Below, in pieces: positions 1 through 5,720 of a stretch of 10,046 bases of DNA. The notes beneath the pieces were generated by a model. That model was not told the DNA's origin. It searched no databases and saw nothing but the letters and a program-made list of their open reading frames with translations. Numbering within the stretch: position 1 is the first letter of the stretch; every line of letters starts with the position of its first letter. The DNA is taken from contig MEFT01000115.1 of the NCBI GenBank assembly GCA_001725215.1, forward strand, positions 1 through 10,046. Direction: 5' to 3'. Position numbers and translations under genes: made by a program. The DNA is from Clostridium sp. SCN 57-10 (lineage in GTDB: Bacteria > Bacillota > Clostridia > Oscillospirales > Butyricicoccaceae).

Positions 1-93
1 CGTGAGCAGGCGGCGGCGCGCGCGCTGCACGCAAACATCGAAAACTATGGCACGGCGCTGCCGCAGCGGGAGGTGCCGCATGGACGCGCATGA
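1..93 (+). CDS. C-terminal end of an unidentified phage gene (partial)
   Basis: Frame 1 is open from the left edge to a TGA at 91-93, giving 30 residues ending in ALPQREVPHGRA. The stop lies 14 nt inside the portal gene, a four-base-scale overlap typical of phage late operons. The position directly before the portal would suit a terminase subunit or a small gene between terminase and portal, but thirty residues without a motif do not identify it. The stretch is Ala- and Arg-rich as expected in this GC-rich genome, so chance openness of the frame is possible. Confidence 0.45.
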   Translation, partial: REQAAARALHANIENYGTALPQREVPHGRA

Positions 94-1606
94 TATTTTC
101 CGCGAGTATGAGCGCTGTCTTGCTGCGCCGCAGATACGCGACTGCTTTGCGCGTGCCGACAAATGCCGCCGCTTTGTGCAGGGCGACCAGTGGCACGGGC
201 TGAAATGCGGCGACGAGCGCCCGCCGCAGCTCAATTTTCTGACGCCCATCCTCAAAAACGCGACGGCGCTCGTCGGCCAGAACCGCACGGCCATTCACTT
301 CGGTGCGATGGGCGCGCAGTCGCTCTACCGCGACCGCGTGAGCGACGTTTGCCGCGCGCTCGACCGCAAGGCCGAGCGGCTGTGGGAGCGCCTGCGCCTC
401 GATGCCCGCCTGTGGGAGGTGCTCGAGGAGGCGTTTGCGACGGGCGACGCGTTCGCCTATTTCTACGACGAGGGCGGCACGCCCGCGCTGGATATTCTCG
501 GCACCGACGCCGTGCTGCTCGGCGACGAGGGGTGCTTTGACATCGAGGCGCAGCCTTTTGTGCTCATCGCGGCGATGCAACCCGTCGATCGCATCCGCGC
601 CGAGGCGAAAAGACACGGCGTTTCCGCCGCCGAGCGGGCGCGCATCGTCGCGGACGACGACCCCGTGCGCCGCGGCGGCTGCGAAAAGGCGATGACCGTT
701 TTGCGCCTGTGGCGCGGGGAGGAGGGTGACATCCGCTTCTGCCGCGCGACACGCGACGTGGTTTACGTGCCCGAAACGCGCATGACCGGTCTGCGCCGCT
801 ATCCCATCGCGCGGTACACATGGAAGCGCAGGTGCGACCTGGCGCGCGGGGCGGGCGATATCTGGGACAAAATTCCGAACCAAATCGCCGTCAACAAAAG
901 CGTGTACCGCTTTGAGTGCGCCGTCAAATCGGCGGCGTTTCCGCACAAGGTGTATAACGCCGACGCGCTTTCGGCCGACGATGTGCGCGCACTGTCTTAT
1001 CCGGACAGCTCGATCGCCGTGCACGACCGCATGGGGCAGGGCGTAGAGCGCCTTGTCAGCTATCTGCAGCCGGCCGACATTTCGCCGCACGCGCGTGCCA
1101 TCTGGCATGACCTGATCGCGCAGACGCGCGAGCTTTCGGGCGCGGGCGACAACCTCGAGAATGTGGATCCCGAGCAGGCGAGCGGCGCCGCCATCGTCGC
1201 GGCGCGCGAGGCAAAGCTGCTCAACGTGAACATGCAGGTGGCGGCCTTCCGTCAGTTTTGCGAGGAGATTGCGCTCGTCTGGTATGAGATGTGGCGCGTG
1301 TACGACCCCAAGGGCGTGACGCAGGACGACGGCGGGCGCGCATCCGCCGAGGAGCTTGCGCGCATCACGCCCGACGTGCGCGTCGACGTCAGCCCCGCGA
1401 ACCCATACAGCAAGCTTGCGGCAGACAGCGGCCTGCGCGAGCTGCTGTCGTCGGGCGCCATCACGCTGGCCGAGTATGCCGAGGCGCTCGACGACGATTC
1501 CGCCATGCCTAAGGCAAAGCTGCGGCGCATTCTGGCGGCGCGGCATAAAAACGAAACGCGTGACGCGGCGCGCGAGCTGGTGCGCCTTGCGGGTGAAAAC
1601 GCCTAG
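80..1606 (+). CDS. Phage portal protein, ending at an amber codon
   Basis: This would be the dodecameric ring at the capsid vertex through which DNA is packaged and ejected. I chose ATG 80 because GGGAGG (68-73) lies six bases upstream; the frame is open further left but without a better start. It gives 508 residues, usual for P22/T7-type portals. Portal-like features are an N-terminal helical region with a QLNFLTPILKN stretch, a central segment with DIWDKIPNQIAVNKSVYRFE, and a C-terminal part with RELSGAGDN followed by EQASGAAIVAAREAK, the pattern around the portal tunnel and crown helices. The frame stops at TAG (1604-1606) but continues in plausible coding sequence to TAA at 1700-1702 (see next entry). 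It overlaps the preceding partial gene. Family assignment rests on pattern and gene order, with no alignment run. Confidence 0.82.
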   Translation: MDAHDIFREYERCLAAPQIRDCFARADKCRRFVQGDQWHGLKCGDERPPQLNFLTPILKNATALVGQNRTAIHFGAMGAQSLYRDRVSDVCRALDRKAERLWERLRLDARLWEVLEEAFATGDAFAYFYDEGGTPALDILGTDAVLLGDEGCFDIEAQPFVLIAAMQPVDRIRAEAKRHGVSAAERARIVADDDPVRRGGCEKAMTVLRLWRGEEGDIRFCRATRDVVYVPETRMTGLRRYPIARYTWKRRCDLARGAGDIWDKIPNQIAVNKSVYRFECAVKSAAFPHKVYNADALSADDVRALSYPDSSIAVHDRMGQGVERLVSYLQPADISPHARAIWHDLIAQTRELSGAGDNLENVDPEQASGAAIVAAREAKLLNVNMQVAAFRQFCEEIALVWYEMWRVYDPKGVTQDDGGRASAEELARITPDVRVDVSPANPYSKLAADSGLRELLSSGAITLAEYAEALDDDSAMPKAKLRRILAARHKNETRDAARELVRLAGENA

Positions 1607-1702
1607 CTGCGTGTGCGCGGCGCGAAGAACGAAGAAGCGGCAAAGACGCTGGTCGAGCTGACCAAGCACATGCTGAAAGGAGAACAGACCGATGGAATGT
1701 AA
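1604..1702 (+). other. In-frame amber codon and 31-codon readthrough extension of the portal gene
   Basis: After TAG 1604-1606 the same frame stays open for 31 codons (1607-1699), starting LRVRGAKNEEAAKTLVEL and ending GEQTDGM, with TAA at 1700-1702. The other two frames here give Arg/Cys-rich nonsense. Across the stop, LVRLAGENA-x-LRVRG keeps a leucine-spaced helical pattern, and one C-to-T change (CAG to TAG) would explain the stop. The extension also brings the portal into overlap with the next ATG (1692), as at the other gene joints. With it the portal would be 540 residues. Recent nonsense mutation, suppression/readthrough and sequencing error are all possible. TAG also ends the genes at 7531 and 7770 with no convincing continuation, so general recoding is not supported. 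Confidence 0.65.
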
Positions 1703-1862
1703 CATGCACCCGATGACCGAGCTGATGGTGCGCGACGGCGGCGAGCAGTCGCGCGACGGCACGCCGTGCCGCGTGCGGCTCTATTACTGCCCGCGCTGCG
1801 CAGGTATGCCGGTGCGCCGCCGCGCCTGGCTTCTGCCCGACGGAACGGAGGTGGACGCATGA
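1692..1862 (+). CDS. 56-residue protein with a CxxH ... CxxC metal-site pattern
   Basis: AAAGGAG (1676-1682) lies nine bases before ATG 1692, and the TGA (1860-1862) overlaps the next start as ATGA. The product has Cys3 and His6 at its N-terminus and Cys33-Pro-Arg-Cys36 (YYCPRC) in the middle, with one more Cys at 26. The two pairs could hold a zinc ion in a small ribbon. A tail of WLLPDGTEVDA follows. Small zinc-ribbon proteins between portal and capsid genes are seen in phages of Clostridia, but I cannot name a function. The gene is supported by its ribosome site, by overlaps at both ends and by a codon pattern like its neighbours. Confidence 0.7.
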   Translation: MECNMHPMTELMVRDGGEQSRDGTPCRVRLYYCPRCAGMPVRRRAWLLPDGTEVDA

Positions 1863-2023
1863 CAAACGGAATGTCTCCGCCGTCGAGCGGGTCTGCCGCG
1901 GGCGCGGGCGCGCCGCGCGAGCTTTTTACGCCCGACGAGCTTGACCGCATCGAGCCGAATGAGCTGGACGATCCCGAAACACTGCGCCGCGCCATCCGCT
2001 CAATGGTGCGCAGAGCGCAGTAA
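1859..2023 (+). CDS. 54-residue protein resembling the C-terminal coat-binding end of a phage scaffolding protein
   Basis: ATG 1859 overlaps the previous stop, with GGAGG (1847-1851) seven bases upstream. The first 20 residues are a flexible Ser/Gly/Ala/Pro stretch. The rest, FTPDELDRIEPNELDD then RRAIRSMVRRAQ, has an acidic helix, a short turn and a basic helix. Many scaffolding proteins of Gram-positive phages end in a similar pattern (FT.EE...M...E..........SM) that binds the coat protein. Gene order (portal, this gene, capsid) is where a scaffold belongs, and no other scaffold or head protease is present in the window. A normal scaffold has 150-250 residues, so this is either a minimal scaffold, the remnant of one, or an unrelated small protein. 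The gene call is good; the role is inference. Confidence 0.6.
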   Translation: MTNGMSPPSSGSAAGAGAPRELFTPDELDRIEPNELDDPETLRRAIRSMVRRAQ

Positions 2024-2035
2024 CCTATAACAAGA

Positions 2036-2042
2036 AAAGGAG
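2036..2042 (+). promoter_or_regulatory. Ribosome binding site that decides the capsid start
   Basis: AAAGGAG at 2036-2042 lies only two bases before ATG 2045 but eight before ATG 2051. The second ATG is therefore the better start, giving MAYANFKPTVW as the N-terminus. The first would add only Met-Asn. Confidence 0.65.
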
Positions 2043-2050
2043 AAATGAAC

Positions 2051-2869
2051 ATGGCGTATGCAAACTTCAAGCCGACCGTCTGGTCGAAATACATTCAGCA
2101 CGAGCTTTCCAAAATGACGGTGCTGCAGGAGGACTGCAACACTTGCTTTGCGGGCGAGCACGGACTGGGTAAAACGGTGAAGATCATCGGCGTCAGCCGT
2201 CCCAATGTCGGCACCTATGTGCCGGGCAGCGACATCGACACGGCCGAAACGCCGGCCGACAGCTCGATGCTACTCACCGTCGACCAGTTCCGCTATACCC
2301 ATTTTATCGTCGACGACGTCGACCGCGCGCAGTCGCAGGAGGGGCTGATGCAGGCCTATCTGCGCGAGAGCACCTCCGCGCTGGCCGAGTGCCGCGACCG
2401 CTATATCGCCGCGACCGCCGCCGCGGGCACGCTGCGCTCTGCCTCGCTTGCCGTGGCGACCGCTGCAGATGCGCGCGCCGCGATTGACGCCGCGCTCGTC
2501 ACGCTGTGGGACAACGGCGTTAAGGTGACCGACGGCGTAAGCATCACCGTTTCGCCGTGGTTTTACGCGCTGCTCAAAAACGCGCTGACCGCCGAGCTTT
2601 CGAACAACGCCGAGCTGCTGCAGAAGGGCGTGCTGGGGCTGTATAACGGCGCGACGGTGAAAATGTCGAACAACCTTGTGCGCGATGGCGCGGACGACTG
2701 CATGCTGGTGCGCACTAAAAACGCCGTGGCGTTTGCCTCAGGTATCGAAAAGACCGAGGCTTACCGCCCCGACAAGCAGTTTGCCGACGCGGTGAAGGTG
2801 CTCGACTGCTACGGCGCAAAGCTTGTGCGCCCGCGCGAGCTGTATGTCGTGTGCGCGCATAAGGCGTAA
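2051..2869 (+). CDS. Phage major capsid protein (HK97 fold, P22/T7-like coat type)
   Basis: This would form the icosahedral shell. It has 272 residues from ATG 2051, at the small end for HK97-fold coats and without an obvious N-terminal delta domain or protease-cleaved prosequence. The sequence pattern fits the family: an N-terminal arm (FKPTVWSKYIQHELS), a region ending GTYVPGSDIDTAETPADSS that suits the extended loop, a long helix around VDDVDRAQSQEGLMQAYLRE (the spine helix), and a C-terminal domain with GVSITVSPWFYALL and a closing KLVRPRELYVV strand. Position after the portal and scaffold-like genes and before the adaptor supports it. The first repeated hairpin element begins one base after its TAA, so capsid mRNA could be protected at its 3' end by that structure. 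The assignment rests on pattern and order. Confidence 0.8.
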   Translation: MAYANFKPTVWSKYIQHELSKMTVLQEDCNTCFAGEHGLGKTVKIIGVSRPNVGTYVPGSDIDTAETPADSSMLLTVDQFRYTHFIVDDVDRAQSQEGLMQAYLRESTSALAECRDRYIAATAAAGTLRSASLAVATAADARAAIDAALVTLWDNGVKVTDGVSITVSPWFYALLKNALTAELSNNAELLQKGVLGLYNGATVKMSNNLVRDGADDCMLVRTKNAVAFASGIEKTEAYRPDKQFADAVKVLDCYGAKLVRPRELYVVCAHKA

Positions 2870-2870
2870 A

Positions 2871-3023
2871 CGCGAAGGGGGATCGCATTCCCCCTTCGCG
2901 CCGCCCCCTTTGGGCGGCTATTCCCCTCATTTCGCCGGTTTGCTGCGGCAAACCGGCGGGCAGGGGTGCCTTTTCGGTGCGCATGTCGCCGAAAAGGCGG
3001 ATTGATTCAGCCCGAAGGGCTTG
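2871..3023 (+). ncRNA. Five-hairpin structured element, copy 1 (capsid-adaptor gap)
   Basis: No gene fits this gap, but nearly every base can pair in five consecutive hairpins. H1: 2871-2881 with 2890-2900, 11 perfect pairs plus A2882-T2889. H2: 2900-2906 with 2912-2918. Then a single-stranded link, 2919-2932, ending CCCCTCATTT. H3: 2933-2943 with 2948-2958, 11 pairs, loop TGCG. H4: 2968-2977 with 2989-2998, continued by T2978-G2988 and G2979-C2987, loop CGCATGT. H5: 3009-3013 with 3017-3021, loop GAA. It begins one base after the capsid stop and ends nine bases before the adaptor ribosome site. No U-run follows any hairpin, so it is not a plain terminator. The second copy (5539-5706) has the same order with compensating base changes. 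RNA element or interspersed repeat are both open. Confidence 0.65.
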
Positions 3024-3031
3024 ATAAACGG

Positions 3032-3038
3032 AAAGGAG
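3032..3038 (+). promoter_or_regulatory. Ribosome binding site pointing to a non-standard ATC start
   Basis: AAAGGAG (3032-3038) is followed eight bases later by ATC at 3047, in the adaptor frame. No ATG, GTG or TTG lies in that frame at a workable distance. The nearest in-frame candidates are TTG 3002 upstream and TTG 3071 downstream, neither with a ribosome site. Confidence 0.6.
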
Positions 3039-3046
3039 CGGTAGGT

Positions 3047-3670
3047 ATCGAATACCCCACTTACAAAGATTTGTGCATCGACGTGCTGTTGCGCATGGGC
3101 GAGGAGCAGTGCGTGACAAACGGCGTGATTACGCCGAGCGCGGCGGCGAGCGCCTTTCTCAAGGCGATGCCCGCGCTGACGCAGCAGGGGCTTGCCCTGC
3201 TTGCCACGGCGGGGCGCTATCTTGTGCGCGAGATGACCATCGACCAGCCGGGCGACGGAGACGGAGTGGCGCGCTATGATCTGCGCGAACGCGCCCCTGA
3301 TTTTTACTCGCTGATGGCGCGGCGCGTGCTGCTGAACGACGAGCCGTGCGCCGAATATTCGCTGGAGGGCGGCGGAGCGGTGCTCTGCGTGCCGGCGCGC
3401 AAACGCGGCGTTTGGCGCGTTTACTACAACGCCTACCCCGCGCGGCTGCCCGCCGAAATCGCCGACGACACGCCGCTTGAGGTCGTGCCGGAGGTGTATG
3501 CGCTGTTGCCGCTCTTTATCGAGGGGCGGTTGCGTATCATCCACGACGAGGACTACGGAACCGCCATTCTCAACGAGTTTGAGCAGCGCCGCGCCGAGCT
3601 GGAGTCGCGCTCGCGCGCGTTTTGGGACGTCGTTGCCACCGTGCTGCGCGAGGGGAGCGTGGCGTTGTGA
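3047..3670 (+). CDS. Phage head-tail adaptor (podovirus connector, T7 gp11 / P22 gp4-like)
   Basis: The product, about 207 residues from ATC 3047, would form the ring joining the portal to the tail nozzle. It starts (M/I)EYPTYKDLCIDVLLRMG, has a helical N-terminal half, a beta-rich middle (GGGAVLCVPARKRGVWRVYYNAYP) and a helical C-terminal stretch, PEVYALLPLFIEGRLRIIHD followed by NEFEQRRAEL. That last pattern (a 'leaving the membrane-like helix, then D..A..YNEFE' arrangement) is common in short-tail adaptors. The frame is open upstream to GTG 2966, but that lies inside hairpin 4 of the structured element and gives an Arg/Cys-rich extension, so I reject it. TGA 3668-3670 overlaps the GTG of the next gene. 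The start is the odd point: a good ribosome site faces ATC, one base from ATG. The gene is either started at ATC or damaged. Confidence 0.7.
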   Translation: MEYPTYKDLCIDVLLRMGEEQCVTNGVITPSAAASAFLKAMPALTQQGLALLATAGRYLVREMTIDQPGDGDGVARYDLRERAPDFYSLMARRVLLNDEPCAEYSLEGGGAVLCVPARKRGVWRVYYNAYPARLPAEIADDTPLEVVPEVYALLPLFIEGRLRIIHDEDYGTAILNEFEQRRAELESRSRAFWDVVATVLREGSVAL

Positions 3671-5532
3671 TCCGCGTGGCACAGGGCGCGCGGCGGCAAA
3701 AGAACGCCGTGCTGTACGACACGTTTTTGTCGGTCGATTTTTCGCGCGCGCCGTCTAACCTGCCGCCCTATTATTCGCCCGCGTCGGTCAATATGATCCG
3801 CGACGAATACGGCAAGGTGCGCAGACGCACCGGCTATCGCGCCGTGGCGCGGCTCGGCGGCGCGATTCACGGCATCACGCGCTTCGGCGACGCGCGCATC
3901 GTGCACGCGGGCACGCGCCTCGTCCGCCTTGCGGACAGCGGCGAAACGCAGACGGTGTTTGAAGGACTGGCGGAAAACCCCACGCAGTTTTGGAGCTACA
4001 GTGGCGTACTCTATCTTGCTGACGGCGAGGAGCTCTACGCCTATGACGGCGAAGCGTGCGCGCCCGCCGTCGGCCGTGTGCCGCGCGTGCTCATTGCGGG
4101 CTCGCCGTCGGGCGCGGGCACGCCGTTCGAGCAGGTCAACCTGCTGTGCAGCGGGTGGGAGCAGAGCTTTGCGGGCGACGGCGCGAGCAAAACCTATCAG
4201 CTTGCGTTTGCCGGGCTTGACGCGGCGCCCGTCGCCGTGCGCCGCGCTCGGTTAAGTGACGGCAATGTCATATGGGACGAGCTAGCGGAGGGTACGCATT
4301 TCACGGTTGACCGCGCGCTCGGGCGCGTGACGTTTACGGAAGCGCCGTCGCGCCCCGTGGTAGGGCAGGAGGACAACCTCATCATCACCGCCTCGCGCGA
4401 CCGCAGCGCGCTGCGCCGCCGCGTGACGCGGTGCGCCTGCCTGCTGCCCTTCGGCGTAAACGGAAACGAAAATCAGCTGTTTGCCACGCGCTCGCCCGAC
4501 GCACCGGCCTGCCTGTTTTGGAGCGCGCCCGGCGACATCACGTTTTGGGGCGACTTGCAGTATGCCGTGCTGGGCGACGAGCGCTCACGCGCTATGGCGC
4601 TTTCGCCGTTTGACGATTTGCTTGCCGTGCACAAGGAAGCGGGCGGCACCTATCTCTGCGAGCCGTTTCTTACGGCGTTGTCGGGCGTCACCACAGCGCA
4701 GGTGCGTGTGACGCGCGTGCTCGCGGGGTCGGGCTGCCTTGCGCCGCGCGCGACGGCGTCGTTCGGCGAGCCGCTTTTCCTGTCGCCGCTCGGCGTACAG
4801 TCGCTGACGCGGCGCGACGTGACGGGACGCGAGTGCGAGACGCGGCGCGGCGAACGCATTGACAGCCGCCTGCTGCGCGAGCCGGAGGTAAAAAACGCCG
4901 TTTCGTGCGTGCACGGCAGCTACTGCCTCATCGCCGTGCCGCCCGACCGCGTGTATGTGCTCGACCGCTTAAATCCGCGCGCGAGCGAGAGCAACGAGTA
5001 TCATGATGCGCAGTATCACGCGTTTTACTGGGAGCATGTGCCCGCGCGGTGTATGCTGTCTGACGGCGACACGCTCTGCTTCGGCACCGCCGACGGGCGC
5101 GTGTGCGAGTTTTACCGTGATGCGGATGACCGCATGTCGTATAACGATGATGGCGAGACGTATGAGTGGCTGTGGGAGTTCCCCGAATACACGGGCGCGC
5201 TGTTCTATTCGAGCAAAAGCATAACGTCGATTGCGTTGCGGGCGCGCGCCGCCCTGCGCGCCTCGGTCAGCGTCGACGCGCGCGTCGAGGGGCTGTGGCG
5301 CGAGCTGATTGAGGACAGCCGCGGCTTCGGCTATTTTGACCTTGACGACCTTGACTTCACCACGCTCAACTTGTCGACCGACACGACGCCCAAAAAGGCG
5401 CTACACCGCCAGTTTGCGCGGCGGCTCGACAAAATCGCGTTCCGCGTGCGCGGCAACGCCATCAACCGCCCATTCGGTCTATACGCGTTCGCGTTTGAAG
5501 TCAAGGAAGAAGGAAAACACAAGGGAGGATAA
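3667..5532 (+). CDS. Podovirus tail nozzle/hub protein (P22 gp10 / T7 gp12-like)
   Basis: Likely the tubular tail part below the adaptor, through which DNA leaves the capsid; such proteins are often annotated 'stabilization protein' after P22 gp10. Start GTG 3667 overlaps the adaptor stop as GTGA, with AGGGGAG (3651-3657) nine bases upstream; an ATG at 3622 inside the adaptor gene lacks this support. It has 621 residues, right for the family. The N-terminus (NLPPYYSPASVNMIRDEYGK, then RRRTGYR) is the usual opening. Short repeating beta segments such as ITRFGDARIVHAGTRLVRL and SYSGVLYLADGEELYAYDG suggest propeller blades. Residues about 150-245 look like an inserted beta-sandwich (GDGASKTYQL ... 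GRVTFTEAP). Mid-protein FWSAPGDITFWGD is also typical. The second structured element starts seven bases after its TAA. Confidence 0.75.
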   Translation: MIRVAQGARRQKNAVLYDTFLSVDFSRAPSNLPPYYSPASVNMIRDEYGKVRRRTGYRAVARLGGAIHGITRFGDARIVHAGTRLVRLADSGETQTVFEGLAENPTQFWSYSGVLYLADGEELYAYDGEACAPAVGRVPRVLIAGSPSGAGTPFEQVNLLCSGWEQSFAGDGASKTYQLAFAGLDAAPVAVRRARLSDGNVIWDELAEGTHFTVDRALGRVTFTEAPSRPVVGQEDNLIITASRDRSALRRRVTRCACLLPFGVNGNENQLFATRSPDAPACLFWSAPGDITFWGDLQYAVLGDERSRAMALSPFDDLLAVHKEAGGTYLCEPFLTALSGVTTAQVRVTRVLAGSGCLAPRATASFGEPLFLSPLGVQSLTRRDVTGRECETRRGERIDSRLLREPEVKNAVSCVHGSYCLIAVPPDRVYVLDRLNPRASESNEYHDAQYHAFYWEHVPARCMLSDGDTLCFGTADGRVCEFYRDADDRMSYNDDGETYEWLWEFPEYTGALFYSSKSITSIALRARAALRASVSVDARVEGLWRELIEDSRGFGYFDLDDLDFTTLNLSTDTTPKKALHRQFARRLDKIAFRVRGNAINRPFGLYAFAFEVKEEGKHKGG

Positions 5533-5538
5533 AAAAAC

Positions 5539-5706
5539 ATCGAAGGGGGATCGGATTCCCCCTTCGCGCTCACGCGTTTCGCGCTGCGGCTTTGCCGCAG
5601 CTAACTCCCTCATTTCGCCGGCTTTTTGAGAAAAATCGGCGGGTTAAGGTGGTTTTCGATGCACATGTCATCGAAAACCCGGATCAAATCAGCCCTTCGG
5701 GCTTTA
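5539..5706 (+). ncRNA. Five-hairpin structured element, copy 2 (nozzle-ejection protein gap)
   Basis: Same order of parts as copy 1. H1: 5541-5549 with 5558-5566 plus A5550-T5557, loop TCGGAT (TCGCAT in copy 1). A 16-nt insertion, then H2: 5583-5590 with 5594-5601, loop TTT, sequence unrelated to copy 1. Link 5602-5615 ending TCCCTCATTT, almost identical to copy 1. H3: 5616-5621 with 5636-5641 and 5623-5627 with 5631-5635, C5622 bulged, loop GAG. H4: 5651-5661 with 5669-5679, loop CACATGT. H5: 5691-5695 with 5699-5703, loop TTC. The downstream ribosome site starts at 5710. Conserved parts are H1, the CCYTCATTTCGCCGG link, the H4 loop and H5. The rest changes while keeping its pairs. Confidence 0.65.
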
Positions 5707-5720
5707 GACAGGAGGATAAC

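Noticed and set aside
2871..2900. Hairpin 1 as an ordinary transcription terminator
   Set aside because: A strong GC stem but no T-run after it in either copy; more paired structure follows at once. A role in stopping or protecting RNA is still possible.
2983..3024. A short open frame starting at the ATG of the hairpin 4 loop (13 codons), with a similar peptide start in copy 2 at 5665
   Set aside because: The peptides look alike only because the RNA is alike. Differences fall on all codon positions and follow the stems, there is no ribosome site, and the copy 2 frame does not stop but runs into the next gene out of frame.
2966..3046. GTG 2966 as start of the adaptor
   Set aside because: It lies just before and reads through hairpin 4 and hairpin 5, yields Cys/Arg-rich residues and has no ribosome site.
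2927..3682. Long - strand open frame (251 codons) opposite the adaptor, and a similar one at 5610-6506
   Set aside because: Antisense openness is expected in GC-rich coding DNA; both read through the hairpin elements, lack ribosome sites and have Arg/His-rich composition.
5592..5720. A longer start for the ejection protein reaching into the second gap
   Set aside because: The extra residues are the translation of hairpins 2 to 5. AGGAGG at 5710-5715 fits ATG 5721.
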